Source: Sycobia sp. Sy_11 (lineage: Eukaryota; Arthropoda; Insecta; Hymenoptera; Epichrysomallidae). Taken from it: a stretch of 64,000 nucleotides of DNA. This document shows, piece by piece, positions 26,064-37,768 of this stretch. A model generated the notes under the pieces. It saw only the letters and a list, made by a program, of their open reading frames with translations, was not told where the DNA came from and ran no database searches. Position numbers and translations under genes: made by a program. The stretch is from NCBI GenBank assembly GCA_018907035.1, contig JACCIC010000049.1, forward strand, positions 2,622,001 through 2,686,000. Direction: 5' to 3'. How positions within the stretch are numbered: the first letter of the stretch is position 1; every line of letters starts with the position of its first letter.

Positions 26064-29000
26064 TATCTAATTTTCGTACACATAAGGTCTTGATTAGAAA
26101 AGACGTCGTTCTTTCCAATATTAGAAAAAGTTGAGGAAATCTAACTAGAACCCAAATAGAAAGTCTAACCATTTCCTGAATTCTCCTACTTGGCAGATTC
26201 TGCCTAGAAAAACGCTATGCTTTCCAAAATAGGGAGAAGTTAGGGAAATCTGACTAGATCCAAGATAGAAAGCCTGATCATTTCCTTAAGTTTTCTACTT
26301 GTAAAATTTTGACTAGAGGAAAGACGTATTTCTTTCTAACATCAATAAAAGATAAGGAAATCTGAATAAATTCGAGAAAGTAATAATTAATATAAGATGA
26401 TTATTAGATGATCGAAGGGAAATCTAACTCGGATCTGGCGAGATTTACCTACATGAGGAAATCATCAGTAATACTGACTAGGATCTAGCCCGAACTAGGG
26501 ATATACCGAGTATATTTCTGCACGGGACGCACGTGCACTATGTAATTTTTTTCACATCATCGAAAAGGTATTGTTAACTTCACTTTTCAAAGAAGTGTTA
26601 ATATTAATTGAAGTTTGCATTGCATTCCTGAACCTGAAGTTGTTAAAATTCCAAAATGTAATTTATTTTTTGATATTGAAAGTATTCAGAGAAATAAATC
26701 TATTTGAGAAATTCCTTTTATTTTATTTCTTTTTTTATTATATTATGCATTGTAAGTAAAACGTAAAGAACAATATTTATTATAACGCATTAAGTATCAC
26801 TTTTTTAAATATAATATGCAGGCATTATCAAGAATACTACAGCATTTTAATAATTATTTGAAATATAAACACTTATTTTTGTTTTCATTCAGTATATACG
26901 AGGTCAGATAATTAAGTAATGCGATAAAATTCAAAAATCGAGAATATTGAAAAATTAAGGTACATCGCTGCGATCCCCTTCAAATTAGTCTCCTCCCGCA
27001 TCTATACACTTATTCCAACGAGTTTTCCAGTTCTCGTAACAATTCTGGAACACTTCTTGTGGGACCTCTCCGATTACCCTCCGACTACCCTCGTTACAGA
27101 TTCTTGGATGTCAGAAAACGAAGTCAAAATATCGACCTTTGACGAATTTTTTCAAATGGGAGAATAGGAAAAAGTCGCAGGGTGACATGTCCAGTGAATA
27201 GGGCGGTTGTAATAACATTGCGACGCCTTTAGACGCCAAAAACGGAGAGACACTGAACGCACCGTGACTGGGAGCATTGTCGTGATGTAGAAGTCAAGTA
27301 TTCGCGATCTCGGGACTCACTCTGAGCACCCTTTTTCGTAATTTTTCAAGCACACTGCGGTAGAATACTTGATTTACGGTTTGTCCAGGTGTTACAAACT
27401 CTTGGTGAATCACCCTTTGCTATCGAAGAAGCAAATGAACATGGTTTTCACTTTGGACTTGCTCATTTTCACCTTCTTTGGCCTTGGCGCTCCAGGGGAC
27501 AGCCACTGTTGGCTTCATCCTTTACTTTCGGGGTCATATTAAAAAACCAACTTTCATCACCAATACTAACTCTATCAAAAAGAGTAGGATTACACTTACA
27601 ACCTGCTCGAGACAATCTTGAGCGGTGCTTATTAGGTGGGCTTTTTGCTTTTTCGTGACATGCGCTACTCGCGCATTGTTACAAACCACTAAACAGCTAG
27701 CGAAGAAATGTTCGTAAATGGGTCGTCAAGGTCTCAATCGAGAGAGTCGGAATCTACTATTATGGTAGCGGAGTTACAGGTTCGCATTGTTACCACATGC
27801 CGAGAAATAAAATCGATCGTATTACTTAATTGTTTGACCTCGTATAGATACATATTATTTGGTTCAAAAATAGGAGTTATAGTAAAATTCATATAACAAG
27901 CTAATCAACCATTATAAATGCCAAAAGTCAGGTAGAATACGTATTAATTATAAAAAAACATAAATTTTGTTTTCTTGTACAGCAACAAAAGCAATTAGCC
28001 CTGCTCCTGCAAGAGTACGAGGAGCTGATGCATGGAAAGCCAGCGATAATCAAGTCGCACAAATCGTCCAGTAGCGCAATTAAAAAGGTCTGTCGGTTAA
28101 ATTTTCAACGCTTCGTGTGTATGTATTCTCGCGAAAGTTCATAATCATCGATCGATTAAATTATTGTATTCTGCATAAATTTCGTAAAATTTTTGTTTTT
28201 ACATTTCTATACCATATGTATTATAATATACCTTTTACTCGGGAAAATGTACAATAATCGCGCTATATCTTACACACGCGCAGCAGCCGATTTACATATC
28301 AGTCGATAAATGTTAAAATTTTATATATGTATGTCTATAAATTTGTTTTTTCCATCCCCCTTCCTTCCCAGAAAATCATCAGGCTGGAAAATCAACTGCA
28401 CCGCGTGAGCGTAATGCAGATGGAGGCGGACACCGTGCGTAAAAAGTACCGATCCGTCAGGTCGAGCTTGAAGGGGGACACCTCGTTGTACGCCTCGTGC
28501 CTCGACGGCCTGGAGGAGAACATACGCGAGCAGGAGAACGAGATCAAGCGGCTGGAGGTGATGTACATCACTGTAACTTACTCCGCCCCCCCCCCACTAA
28601 CGCCATTGATGATTTGCGAATATATACACACATATATATACACTATTAATGACGAATGATAGTTACAGGCAAGCAATATTTCAGTTGAGAATAGAGCCTA
28701 AAATGCGAAATGAAATTGCTAAAGAGTAAAGAAAGCCTGCTTTTGAGAGAAGCTGGCTCAATTTTACTTTATAAATTAAGCCTATAATAAAAAAAAATTA
28801 TATATAATGATTGACAAGTGTTTAGGAAGCATAGTGCTTCAATAATATCAAAGGGAGGCAAAAAAAATTGACTGGATTTTGGCTTTGTCCTTATAAGACA
28901 TAAGCCTGTCAATACATGACTTTCAATATAAGAAAATCTAATAAAATAACGAAAAACAGTAATTTTTCATATCTATATAGATATTTTGTAAACAATTTTT

Positions 29001-29169
29001 CATATATTTATTAGTTAACTATGATTTTATGGCACGAATTTTATTTTAGGTTGTATTATTATTTAAATTTTGCACGGTTTGAAAAAAAAAACAAAATTAC
29101 TATTGGGTCAGGTTATTACTGACTGTTTGGGGTTGTGTCGTTCAATACACATTAGATATATTAAATAAT

Positions 29170-29228
<59 letters not shown>

Positions 29229-32141
29229 GATGTTTTATGTATGATTTATAATAATCTTCAGAATTCAAATAACATACTTGTATAAAGTTTCTGATTCATG
29301 ACAGGTTTCCAATAATATAGTATATAACCAAGACCAATATTCTTGTGTCTCATGTCTTGGTTTTGGTCTTGAAACTGTTGAATACGATGTTGTGTTGGTA
29401 TTGATCGTGTATTCCAAAAGGAGACCGAACAATATCAAGACTAATCTCGGGTGCTGATGAAGCCCTAGTGAACCAGTTCATTGTGCTCCTTTTGATATTT
29501 GTAACAGTGATCATACGTAGATCACAATTATTATATCTAAGCTAAAATGATTATAATATCTCCTAATGAATGCCCACCAAAATTAAGATTCACAGTTTAT
29601 AAGATTCTTTTGATCATCTAAATCATATATTATGTACATAATCAGGAGTACATTTTAATAGAATTTTCGATTTTGTCAATACTGACCGAATAAATATTGT
29701 GGAAAAGGCCATTAAAATATCTGAAAAAAATTGTGAGTAATATTACGCAGAATGCGCAAAATTCTTAGATATTTTTATTTGCAAGAAAACCACTTCCATC
29801 AAAAGTAAAATAGTTAGACGAATTTCATGTGTTTTTAGCATAGTAAGAATTTTAAATACATCTTCTCATGTATTTTATAAAAAATTCATATAAAATACTT
29901 TCCGAAAGTGTAAAATATATTAACACAAAAAATATTCTATAATTAAATAAAAAATCAGTTCATTGATACAGTCAGATGTTCTACTGATTGTGATAAAGGG
30001 AAGCATAATAATATATGTTCTTAGCATATTAAGAAATGTAGAATTTACAAATCTTATAGGTATTTTATGAAAACTTTATATAATATATTTTTCTAAATTC
30101 AGTAATATATTAAGACAAAAATACATACCGAATAATATATGTAATTATATTCTAAATCTTTTCATAGTGAAACAAAAAAATGTTCATATTCCAAAATAAT
30201 ATTTATAAAAAATATTTTTCTAAAATCTTCCGAAATAGATTAACAAAAAATAAATAACAGCATGTATAGTTTATACAAAATATATCTAAAACTCTAAAAA
30301 TAAATAATAAATAAATAACTTTAACGAAAATGCAGCTTATTTTCACATAAGTTTATCCACGTATAGGCTCATAAAAAATAATTAATTATTTTGAATCATC
30401 GATGTTTTTAGGTGAAAATTCTTCTGCTATTTACTCTGGTAATTCATTATTATCAATTTATATTATTATATAGTAAGTCATTATTATTAATGCATTATTA
30501 TAATTTGGAAAATGATCTATAAAGAACAGATAACCAATATTTTTCATTGATTGAAAATTCGAAATTCCAATTTAGAAGTAAATAGTGTAGCGGTCGCACC
30601 ATGCCGGCGGTTCTCAAACTTGACTGCCTGACGCTACCGCGCCATTTAATTCTTGGGAAATGTTTCGTTAAATCAACTTTCAAGATAAAAAATGGTCACG
30701 ATACAGGTTTAAAAATCATGAAATATTTTCTTTAAATTAATACCTTACAATTTGTCAAAGATTACTCACACTTTCTGTGATTTTCTTTAATGATAATATT
30801 TGAATCCGTCGCTTTTCAAGCAGAAAAATGCAGAGGGAACAGAAAACCGTTTAAAAGAAAATCAATCGAATAAACGCGCTTTACTGTAAAAGTATATTTT
30901 TTCAGGAGAATTTTATACACTGTTATTCAAAACAGGCTCTTGAAAAAAATACTAAATAGTGAGTTTTTTGTCGTAATTCGTTTGAAAAACACGACGGACG
31001 AGAATCATTCGTTATAACATTTTAATCGTATAATTACATAAAGATCAGAAAATGCGTACTCAAAGCTTATAAATACCAATGAATTATTAAAAGATTATTT
31101 ATAAGCTAATATTTGTGACGATTTCTGAATCTATCAAAGATGGAATGTAATTAGTTTCTCATCGCCGCTTTGTTTAGTTTTATTATATTAATGGAGAATT
31201 GGCGGGTTCCCCTCAGTTAAAAATTGTTCCGCGGCCCGTGACTAGAACATTTTAAAATAAAATATATTGATTGAATATTAATACATATATCCATAGTAAG
31301 TTCCAAAGTCAGATCTCTTCAATTACAAAATTCTAAAGCAAACAAGAAGGTTACAAAAAAATCGGCGAGCATGGAGCCTAATTTTATTAAATTTCATTCT
31401 AATCAATAGTCTTGTTCCCACGCGCTCTCCTCATTTTCTTGACGATTCATCCTGAAAATTTTGTACTTACACGAACGCGAAAAATTCGCGCATGAGGTGT
31501 TGTAAAGGTCAGCGAATCTTACTGATTCATCGACTGTGCGTATTTTCCTCTGGCCATGTAATACATCAGAATTTATAATTGCGTCATTGTACAAATTTAC
31601 ATTATTGTATTATAATATTCCGTTGGGTTTGTAGAAAGTTAAAGCCGAGGCGATCGAGCTGAGGGACACGACGAGGGAAACGTTGACCAAGCAGGAAATC
31701 CAGGCGATGCAGACGGCGAGGGAGAGGGAGGCGGTGCTGCAAGAGTTCAGGTATATTACAAGAGAGTTCTATTCTGGTTTTATCGATACTGAATATGAAT
31801 TCAGCACACAGTCGTAGTGTTTGAAAAAAAAAACACTCCAATCTGTTTTTTTTTTTTTTTTATTAGTTGATCGGTCAACAACATGCGGTGTTTTCTAGAA
31901 AATTGGTAATCTGGCGCAAACTCGTCTATTTTTCTAACCCGCTGTGAATCTTTGATAAACGTTGTCCAATACTGACATTATTTCTTATTCCTTAATATCA
32001 TTCATATACTTGCGCTCCGTGATTGATTCTGAAAAAATTTATAAATAACTTGATATATTGGCTTTCTAAAACTAATTGCCGTCAGATTTATATTGTCAAT
32101 TGCTATGTGGCATTTGCTAATAATGTGATTTTAAAACAGTT

Positions 32142-32195
<54 letters not shown>

Positions 32196-35100
32196 CCTCT
32201 CTTGATAATCAATGAACTACATATCTTGAAATTTGATTCAGATGATAATTTTTATACTTATATTAAATGACTTGACGATTTACATAAATTTTCTATCGTC
32301 AATAATAAAACGAAGCAGAATCGCTTTAAGGGTCTCTGACATATCTACAGAGTTATCGGGTATTAGTGTACTACAGCTGTGCACACCTGTGCACACATAA
32401 CGCATTAGCAGAAGGATAATATAAGACATGGGATGCCCTATATACAAAGGTTATTTGTTGTATATGCATGTTTTTTGGATACACGACGATGATGTTCGTC
32501 GGCTAATCAGCAAAAGAGCCAAGTCGGTTAATTCCAATTGAGGGGTATTTATATGGAAATCGAGAAAACGGGAGAAGCTTGTTGACTACAGCGATAACCC
32601 TAGTTTATTTCATTATTTGAAGATAATGCAACGAGCGCTCTATATATGAACTGACGCGCGACTACAATAGATAACACGCGTGCGATATGCGTATAGTTAC
32701 GCTTTTTAATAAACAACCATATACTGCTCTTCTATCATATGATCGTCGGCGCGTGCTTGAAAGTTTCCACTCCGGTTCCCAATTCCCATAAATTTTGAGC
32801 AAGAATTATTGGCCTCTGCTCATATTGGTCGATTCAATATTCGCGCGTAGCATAGCGCAAAGGCCAGAAGCATAATACATTTCAAAATCGCCACAAACAT
32901 CTTCGTATCCGTGGATTTCTCCTGCTTATCATCGATCCCTTGATGTATCGGTAATTATACAGTTAAAACGAGATCGAGCTGTATAATAATGCGAGCCTTA
33001 AGACAAATGGCGTCGTTGCAGCTGCATACGAAAAGATCAGAAGTGCGTAATATTTATTAAAATTTCAAAAGTTCTATGCCACATTTTACTTATATATACC
33101 TAAACTATAAATAGCATTATTTTTTTATTTAAATGAAAGAATTGTTTTTGAACCTGAGCTATTCCCGTGAAATCTGTAAATATTTCCGAAAAATACGATT
33201 TTTAATTTTTTATTATTTTAATATATCTATTATTTTCCGAACTGTGCATGTAACTACTTTTGTAATAAATTGGGTTATAAAATATATAACCCATACATAT
33301 ATTTCGCTAGTTTTATATAATTTACAATTATACATTTTTGTAAATTAGTTTAAAGTATCATTATTTTTTTTATGAATTCTGCATGCCTAACTTACTACAA
33401 AAGTAGTTAAATCGAAATCATAAGATTGAAAAATAAAGAGTTTTACAAGAGGTACATAAAAAATTGTGTTTTTTGGTAATTATTCTTTGATCAATTTTTT
33501 TTCTCCGAAAAATGATCTTTTTGCTAAAGTCAGTTCGGTAAAATTTACCCCACCCTTTTGAAAGAAACCACTTGAAAAAAGTAGTTACCGCTTTTAGAAA
33601 TTTGATACGAATTTATGGATATTTTTCTAATAAGTAAATTTGAATGAAATAAAAATTATGAAAATGAAAAATTTAGTATCATTTGGAAAATTGGCTTCTA
33701 TTTTTAGCTTTATGGGCGTGTATAAGTGAATTATAAGAGATATATATCAATTTATGATATTATTATATTCTAGTCCAATGCATAAGCGTGCAAGCGTAAT
33801 TCAATTTGGAGCATATTCGGTTTGGCAGTTTTTTCTTCTAAATCTTGATGCTACGATACTTGGTTGCTAAAAAATACAATTTTGAACGAAATATATTTAG
33901 CTATTAAAGAATATTTATTAGTATATGGCTGGATGTATTAATTTTTAAGGATTTAGCAATGTGAAATATAATATATATAGATAAATTTAAAAGTAATATA
34001 ACCTAATAAAGAAAGACCACTGTAATAATTTGGCTTCTTATTGAATTCGATAGAAGGCATGAATTATAAGTATAATAAATCGCAACATTTTTGTAGAAAA
34101 CGGGTAGAAGATCGAAAAATGGATCTCGAGCGCTTAGAACGTATAATGTTTCAAACGACCCGACACATGCCCCAAAAGGACTTTGATTTGGATCCGAAGC
34201 ATTCGGGAAAAATTGGCGAGAAGGACCTGCCGCAAAACGATGTTGACCGACTGGAGGAGATGTTCGTGAAGCTGCGCAACGCGACCGGCGTCTCGAGGAC
34301 TGAGGACGTTTTGGACCGTTTTCTGATACAACGCGCGACCAAGGAGAAATTGAAAAAGATGCAGAGCACAGCGGAGGAGAAGAAAATGGCATTGGAAAAA
34401 AAGAGGCAGCAGTTGACCACCGAGATTGAGATGCAGAAATTCTCGGAGACAAGGGATTCCGATCAGTAAGATTGTGAAATAAATTTTATATAGTACTTAT
34501 AATATTAAAAATTGAATGGAAGTAATCCTTAAGAAAACGCCATATTCCTATAAGCTTTTGCAGAATTGTGACGGACTTTCTCAAATTTTATAAAGCTTCC
34601 CTAAATATTTGGGATACTTATAGTAAAGTCTGAAATTTTTGGAAACATTTATGAATACACGAAATCTGAAAAATTACAGGCATGATCTATCAATGTTTGA
34701 TAAAAATTTACAAGGTGTGTCAACATTGAATAAAGTCTGATAAAGTTTTATCATTTTTGGCAAATTTAATAACATTATTAGTATTAGTCTGGTCATTTTT
34801 GGGCAATCTATGGCGAAGTTGATTCAAACTTGATTTTTACAAAAAATAGAGATCAATGCTGATTTTTGGCAATCGCTGCTGAATTTTGCCAAGTCCTATC
34901 TAACTTGATTAAACTTTTCAAACATTTCCAGAATTTTTCGGGCAATACGAAGTCGATAGGGGCTCAGGATAGGTCCGCTCGGTAAATTGGTGTTACTTGA
35001 TAATTTTGGTTCTGCTGATACCATTTTTCCAGATTACAGAACTCAAAAATAGATCGTTTCCGAGATACCGTCCATTCATGACCCCAAATGGGCAATTTTC

Positions 35101-37167
35101 GATAAAATAAAAAATATTTTATTTTATAGCCCGAGTTTTTCGATAAATAAATACATGTTAAAGATTTTTTTGTACTTTGCAAATTTTTGATAAAATGCAT
35201 ATATTTCAAGAAGAAATGCCAAAAAACCCTCGTGTAATCCACAACTCGTGCAAGTGCTTATTTTCTCGTTAGTGCTCATTTCTAATCTACTAATGAACAT
35301 AATAAAATTTTACAATATATAAAATTCTTCCATATAAAGCAAGGAATGATATTATCTCTTTGTTTGCATTTATTTTAAATGAAGAGTATCAATGTTTTTA
35401 AATACGTTAAAAAAAATTAATTTTGTAAATTCAATGAGTGGTTTTATTAATTTTATTAATTGACTTTATAGAAATGCTGAAAAAGTAGAAAAGTTGAACA
35501 AACTGATTAAGGAACAGTGTAATCGACAAGAACATGCTAGGAGAAAATGGACACAATTGCAAGATTTGATAAGAAAAATTGGTCAAAAACTTCTCTTCTT
35601 CTATGAAAAATTCCACGTAAGTTTAGCATAAATTATTATTAAACAATTTTTTTATTTTTATAATTGAATTGCTAATATATTTAATTTATACTGTATGAAC
35701 GATAGTAAAAGTATATTAAATTTACTACAAAATTATTTTTCATTAAATTAAACACTTACGAAAATATTACATTGTAAAAATTATAGTAGTAATTAGATAT
35801 AAAATTTATCGTTTCTTGTATATTGTATCCTTATTATCATATTATGATGCAACATTGTGCAAAAAATCGCTTATAAGAATTTTACTCTTTTCTTTTGAAT
35901 TTTTCTTATGTCTAACAGTATGAACATGCATCACATATCTTTTGAATATTCAAAAAAGTAATTAAAACGGCTAATCTCGTGAAATGGTGGAAAGGAACGC
36001 AATATTTAAATGCATAATACGTTTCAGGAGGAAAACGAAATAATTATTTTTGATGAAAATTTCGATATGAGTCCAACGGAAATCTTAGACAAATTGAAAA
36101 TTAAAGTGAACATGTTTATCGGTAAAATTGGAAGCCCCGAAAGGTTTAGCGAATTAATCGAGCAAATCCTAAGCGAAAGGGTGAGTTGTACGAAAGAAGA
36201 ATTTTTACGTTGTATATGCATCTTATTATATTCTCATATACACAGGGGCGACGAAGGGTATCTAGTAGCTATGGTGAAACCAGATCTATAGCTAAATTGC
36301 GCGTATGGAAAACCAGAGATAGAAACCCGTGCAGAAATTTGTCGGTACCGAACCTAAATAATAGACTGTAAATTTCCGGACTAATAACTATTCGACGTAA
36401 TTTTCTAAACTTATTCTAATACGTGATTATGCAGTCATAAATAATTCATAAAATTTTCATCTTATAATATCAGTAAAGAACATTGTAAGTAAATTACGAA
36501 TTTTTAAGTCAAAGTCGCGCAAAATTAAAAAAAATTTTTCGAAAAAGAATTTAAAAATTTAAGAGTTGAAAATAAGAGAAACAGTTTTCTAGATATTAGT
36601 ATTACAGGATATTCTATTTTGTAAAAAAAACAGAATTAGAGTTTCTGAGTTTGTATGTTGTGGGAGAGGGGGGTAGTGCAAGAATGCCAAACACAAAAAT
36701 TGTTGAAATCATGCCTCTGCTTATACATATATATATACACTTAATATTATATTATATATAGTATAAATGAATTTAATAAATAATTGTATCGGTCTTACAT
36801 TCTTTATAATGTAATATATTAGCTAAAATAATGAGTCAGACTGTCCTTATTTATTGTATATTATATATAATATATTAAAATATATCCTATAGGGATGAAA
36901 CTGTATAATATACGATTCATTTAATATATAATAATAACTTTAAAGATCGAAGCCATGTCTTTGGAGGCATCATCGGAAAATACTAAGCAGATTAATATCG
37001 ACGATCAGCCACTGTTCCCGCTATTCCCCATGGTAACGACGCCAGCAGCGCAAACTCAAGCCTCCGAAGAAGAAGACGACATTCCGTCCCGGAACACTTT
37101 AAAAAGACAGGCTCAATTACTCGTAGACACCAAGAGCCGTCGCAAGGGCTTTGCCTTTAAAAGATAA
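20588..37167 (+). CDS. ODAD3: Outer dynein arm docking complex subunit 3 (ODAD3/CCDC151-like), 11 coding exons
   Basis: Coiled-coil protein of the complex that docks outer dynein arms on ciliary and flagellar doublet microtubules. Exons: 20588-20675, 23641-23762, 24139-24291, 27983-28087, 28372-28557, 31635-31750, 34097-34465, 35472-35616, 36028-36180, 36246-36302, 36946-37167. All are bounded by AG and GT, phases agree throughout, and they total 1716 nt (571 aa), near the roughly 595 aa of the human protein. Most of residues 10-430 are heptad-like and Glu/Lys/Arg-rich. Family marks are KKKIQLA at the start, the GVSRTEDVLDRFLIQ block (human TGTDETHSLVRRFL) near residue 330, an acidic stretch EEEDD and the C-terminal IPSRNTLKRQAQLLV block with a basic end. 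In insects, motile cilia are limited to sperm and chordotonal neurons, so expression there is expected. Exon 10 and its GTATGG donor are the least certain part. A poly(A) signal AATAAA lies at 37392. CCDC63/ODAD1-type paralogs were considered but fit the C-terminus less well. Confidence 0.85.
20676..23640 (+). other. ODAD3 intron 1
   Basis: A 2965-bp intron between split-codon exons 1 and 2 (GCAG|GTATGG to TTTTCAG|AG). It is mostly AT-rich, with short (CA)n tracts at 21342-21363 and 21610-21656. A CpG-rich island lies at about 21770-22270 and is listed separately. Confidence 0.7.
21770..22270. promoter_or_regulatory. CpG-rich island with a CArG box inside ODAD3 intron 1
   Basis: About 500 bp of GC- and CpG-rich DNA in an AT-rich intron. 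It contains a perfect CArG box, CCATATATGG, at 21902-21911, the binding consensus of serum response factor-type MADS proteins. A (GA)n tract follows at 22091-22116 and a (TA)n tract at 22254-22269. It could be an enhancer or an alternative promoter. No transcript evidence can be read from sequence, and the open frames inside resemble nothing I know. Confidence 0.35.
24076..24124. repeat. (TA)n tract just upstream of ODAD3 exon 3
   Basis: TA tract of about 48 bp ending some 14 bases before the exon 3 boundary, so it occupies the region where branch point and polypyrimidine tract would lie. Only a short TTATTTTTCCAG remains between repeat and exon. Confidence 0.95.
24330..24380. repeat. (TA)n tract just downstream of ODAD3 exon 3
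   Basis: TA tract of about 50 bp beginning some 38 bases after the exon 3 splice donor. With the tract upstream it brackets the exon. Confidence 0.95.
25640..25713 (-). repeat. tRNA-like element (pseudogene or SINE head)
   Basis: On the minus strand TAGCATAGTGCATAATGCG resembles an A box and GTGGGTTCGATACAC a T arm with B box, about 30 bases apart. The acceptor and anticodon stems do not pair well, so a functional tRNA is unlikely. Confidence 0.4.
25865..26058. repeat. Two TA-CG-CA compound microsatellites
   Basis: Two blocks combine a (TA)n tract with a GC-alternating run of about 12-16 bp and (CA)n. The alternating C/G-rich parts are at 25895-25922 and 25977-26002. The last (TA)n tract, 26010-26057, is about 48 bp. 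Confidence 0.9.
26088..26385. repeat. Diverged tandem repeat, unit about 110 bp
   Basis: About 2.6 copies sharing CTAGA(A/G)AAA..GACG, CTTTC(C/T)AA, a GA(G/A)AAAGTT-like block, GGAAATCTGACTAGA, ATAGAAAG(T/C)CTGA and CATTTCCT, then TTCTACTTG. Copies are clearly diverged, and the third stops after about half a unit. Confidence 0.6.
26525..26870. repeat. Copy 2 of an unclassified dispersed repeat
   Basis: Related to 8465-8925 in the same orientation (see that entry for the shared blocks). It abuts the right end of the TIR element at 26526, so one inserted next to or into the other. Confidence 0.55.
26899..27842 (-). mobile_element. Mariner (DD34D) transposon relic with both terminal inverted repeats
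   Basis: The 944-bp element starts CGAGGTCAGATAATTAAGTA and ends with the inverted match of CGAGGTCAAACAATTAAGTA. TA dinucleotides flank both ends (26897-26898, 27843-27844), as expected of mariner target duplication. Minus-strand frames carry transposase motifs: GDESWFF (first catalytic Asp), HHDNAPSH (second) and YSLDMSPCDFFLF (third). Exactly 34 residues separate the second and third Asp, giving the DD34D signature. Frameshifts and stops interrupt the frame, and the N-terminal helix-turn-helix region is missing compared with the usual ~1.3-kb element. It is therefore inactive. It lies antisense within ODAD3 intron 3. Confidence 0.85.
28558..31634 (+). other. ODAD3 intron 5
   Basis: A 3077-bp AT-rich intron with a (TA)n tract at 29175-29225. 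Segments at 30590-30660 (GCGGTTCTCAAACTT) and 31228-31245 (CCGCGGCCCGTGAC) recall the ends of hAT-type elements, but no matched inverted repeats could be shown. Confidence 0.6.
31751..34096 (+). other. ODAD3 intron 6
   Basis: A 2346-bp intron with a T run at 31846-31862, a (TA)n tract at 32146-32194 and a moderately GC-richer stretch at 32330-33010. No transposon or nested gene was recognised. Confidence 0.6.
34466..36027 (+). other. ODAD3 introns 7 and 8 around exon 8
   Basis: Introns at 34466-35471 and 35617-36027 flank exon 8 (35472-35616). Both are AT-rich. Intron 7 has loosely repeated AAATTT- and TTTTTGG-type motifs but no recognisable element. Confidence 0.6.
36775..36875. repeat. Dispersed repeat copy related to 12332-12430
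   Basis: Same family as the copy at 12.3 kb but without a SINE at its left edge. It lies in the last ODAD3 intron (36303-36945), close to the final acceptor site. Confidence 0.6.
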
Positions 37168-37210
37168 TTATGTATATTACGTATATTATGTAATAATATA
37201 ATATAGTAAT

Positions 37211-37270
<60 letters not shown>

Positions 37271-37714
37271 CTATAAATTTATTTTTATCACAAATATGCT
37301 ATAAATAACTGTACTTCTTAATATTATATTGAATGAAAATTCATCAGTGTACAATATTAAATGTACATACTAAAAACATCCAAAAATAATGAATAAATAT
37401 ACTTTGTCTTTTTTATCTGACTTAAATGATTTGAAAGAGGTCAAAAGCGCATCTTAAAAACATGTTTAAAAATCGATTTTTTTGGAAAATGCTTGGAATT
37501 AGTTTCATTTTTTAAAAAGCTTTTAACGTCGGAGATAAAGAAAAACGCATGTTTTTTATTTTGTAGATATTATTGATTTTCATTCAATTAAATCATAAAC
37601 GCTTATGGGGTAAAAATGCAATTTTTAGTATAATAAGAATTCGAACAGTATCGAAACAATCATAGTATTTTGATTAATTGTATTTGGGAAATGATAAGAG
37701 ATATTATATACTAT

Positions 37715-37768
<54 letters not shown>

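Larger units (their letters stand above)
25146..26526. mobile_element. Composite TIR-ended element with internal tandem repeats
   Basis: The left end CCCGTGTAGAAATTTATTC is mirrored at the right end, which reads CCCGTGCAGAAATATACTC on the other strand. The two match at most positions. Inside are a tRNA-like piece (25640-25713), two TA/CG/CA compound microsatellites (25865-26058) and about 2.6 diverged copies of a unit of about 110 bp (26088-26385). Motifs of the type GGGAAATCTRRC(T/C) plus GATCYAG recur near both ends. There is no open frame for a transposase, so it would be non-autonomous. A target duplication could not be fixed. Confidence 0.45.
24292..27982 (+). other. ODAD3 intron 3, transposon-rich
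   Basis: A 3691-bp intron holding, from left to right, a (TA)n tract, a TIR-ended composite element (25146-26526), a dispersed-repeat copy (26525-26870) and a mariner relic (26899-27842). Transposon remains account for nearly three quarters of its length. Confidence 0.7.

Noticed and set aside
26088..26385. CRISPR-like array
   Set aside because: Copies are diverged, of about 110 bp without spacers, and the genome is eukaryotic.
27389..27658. Plus-strand open frame of 89 codons
   Set aside because: It is the antisense of the mariner transposase, whose catalytic motifs are read on the minus strand.
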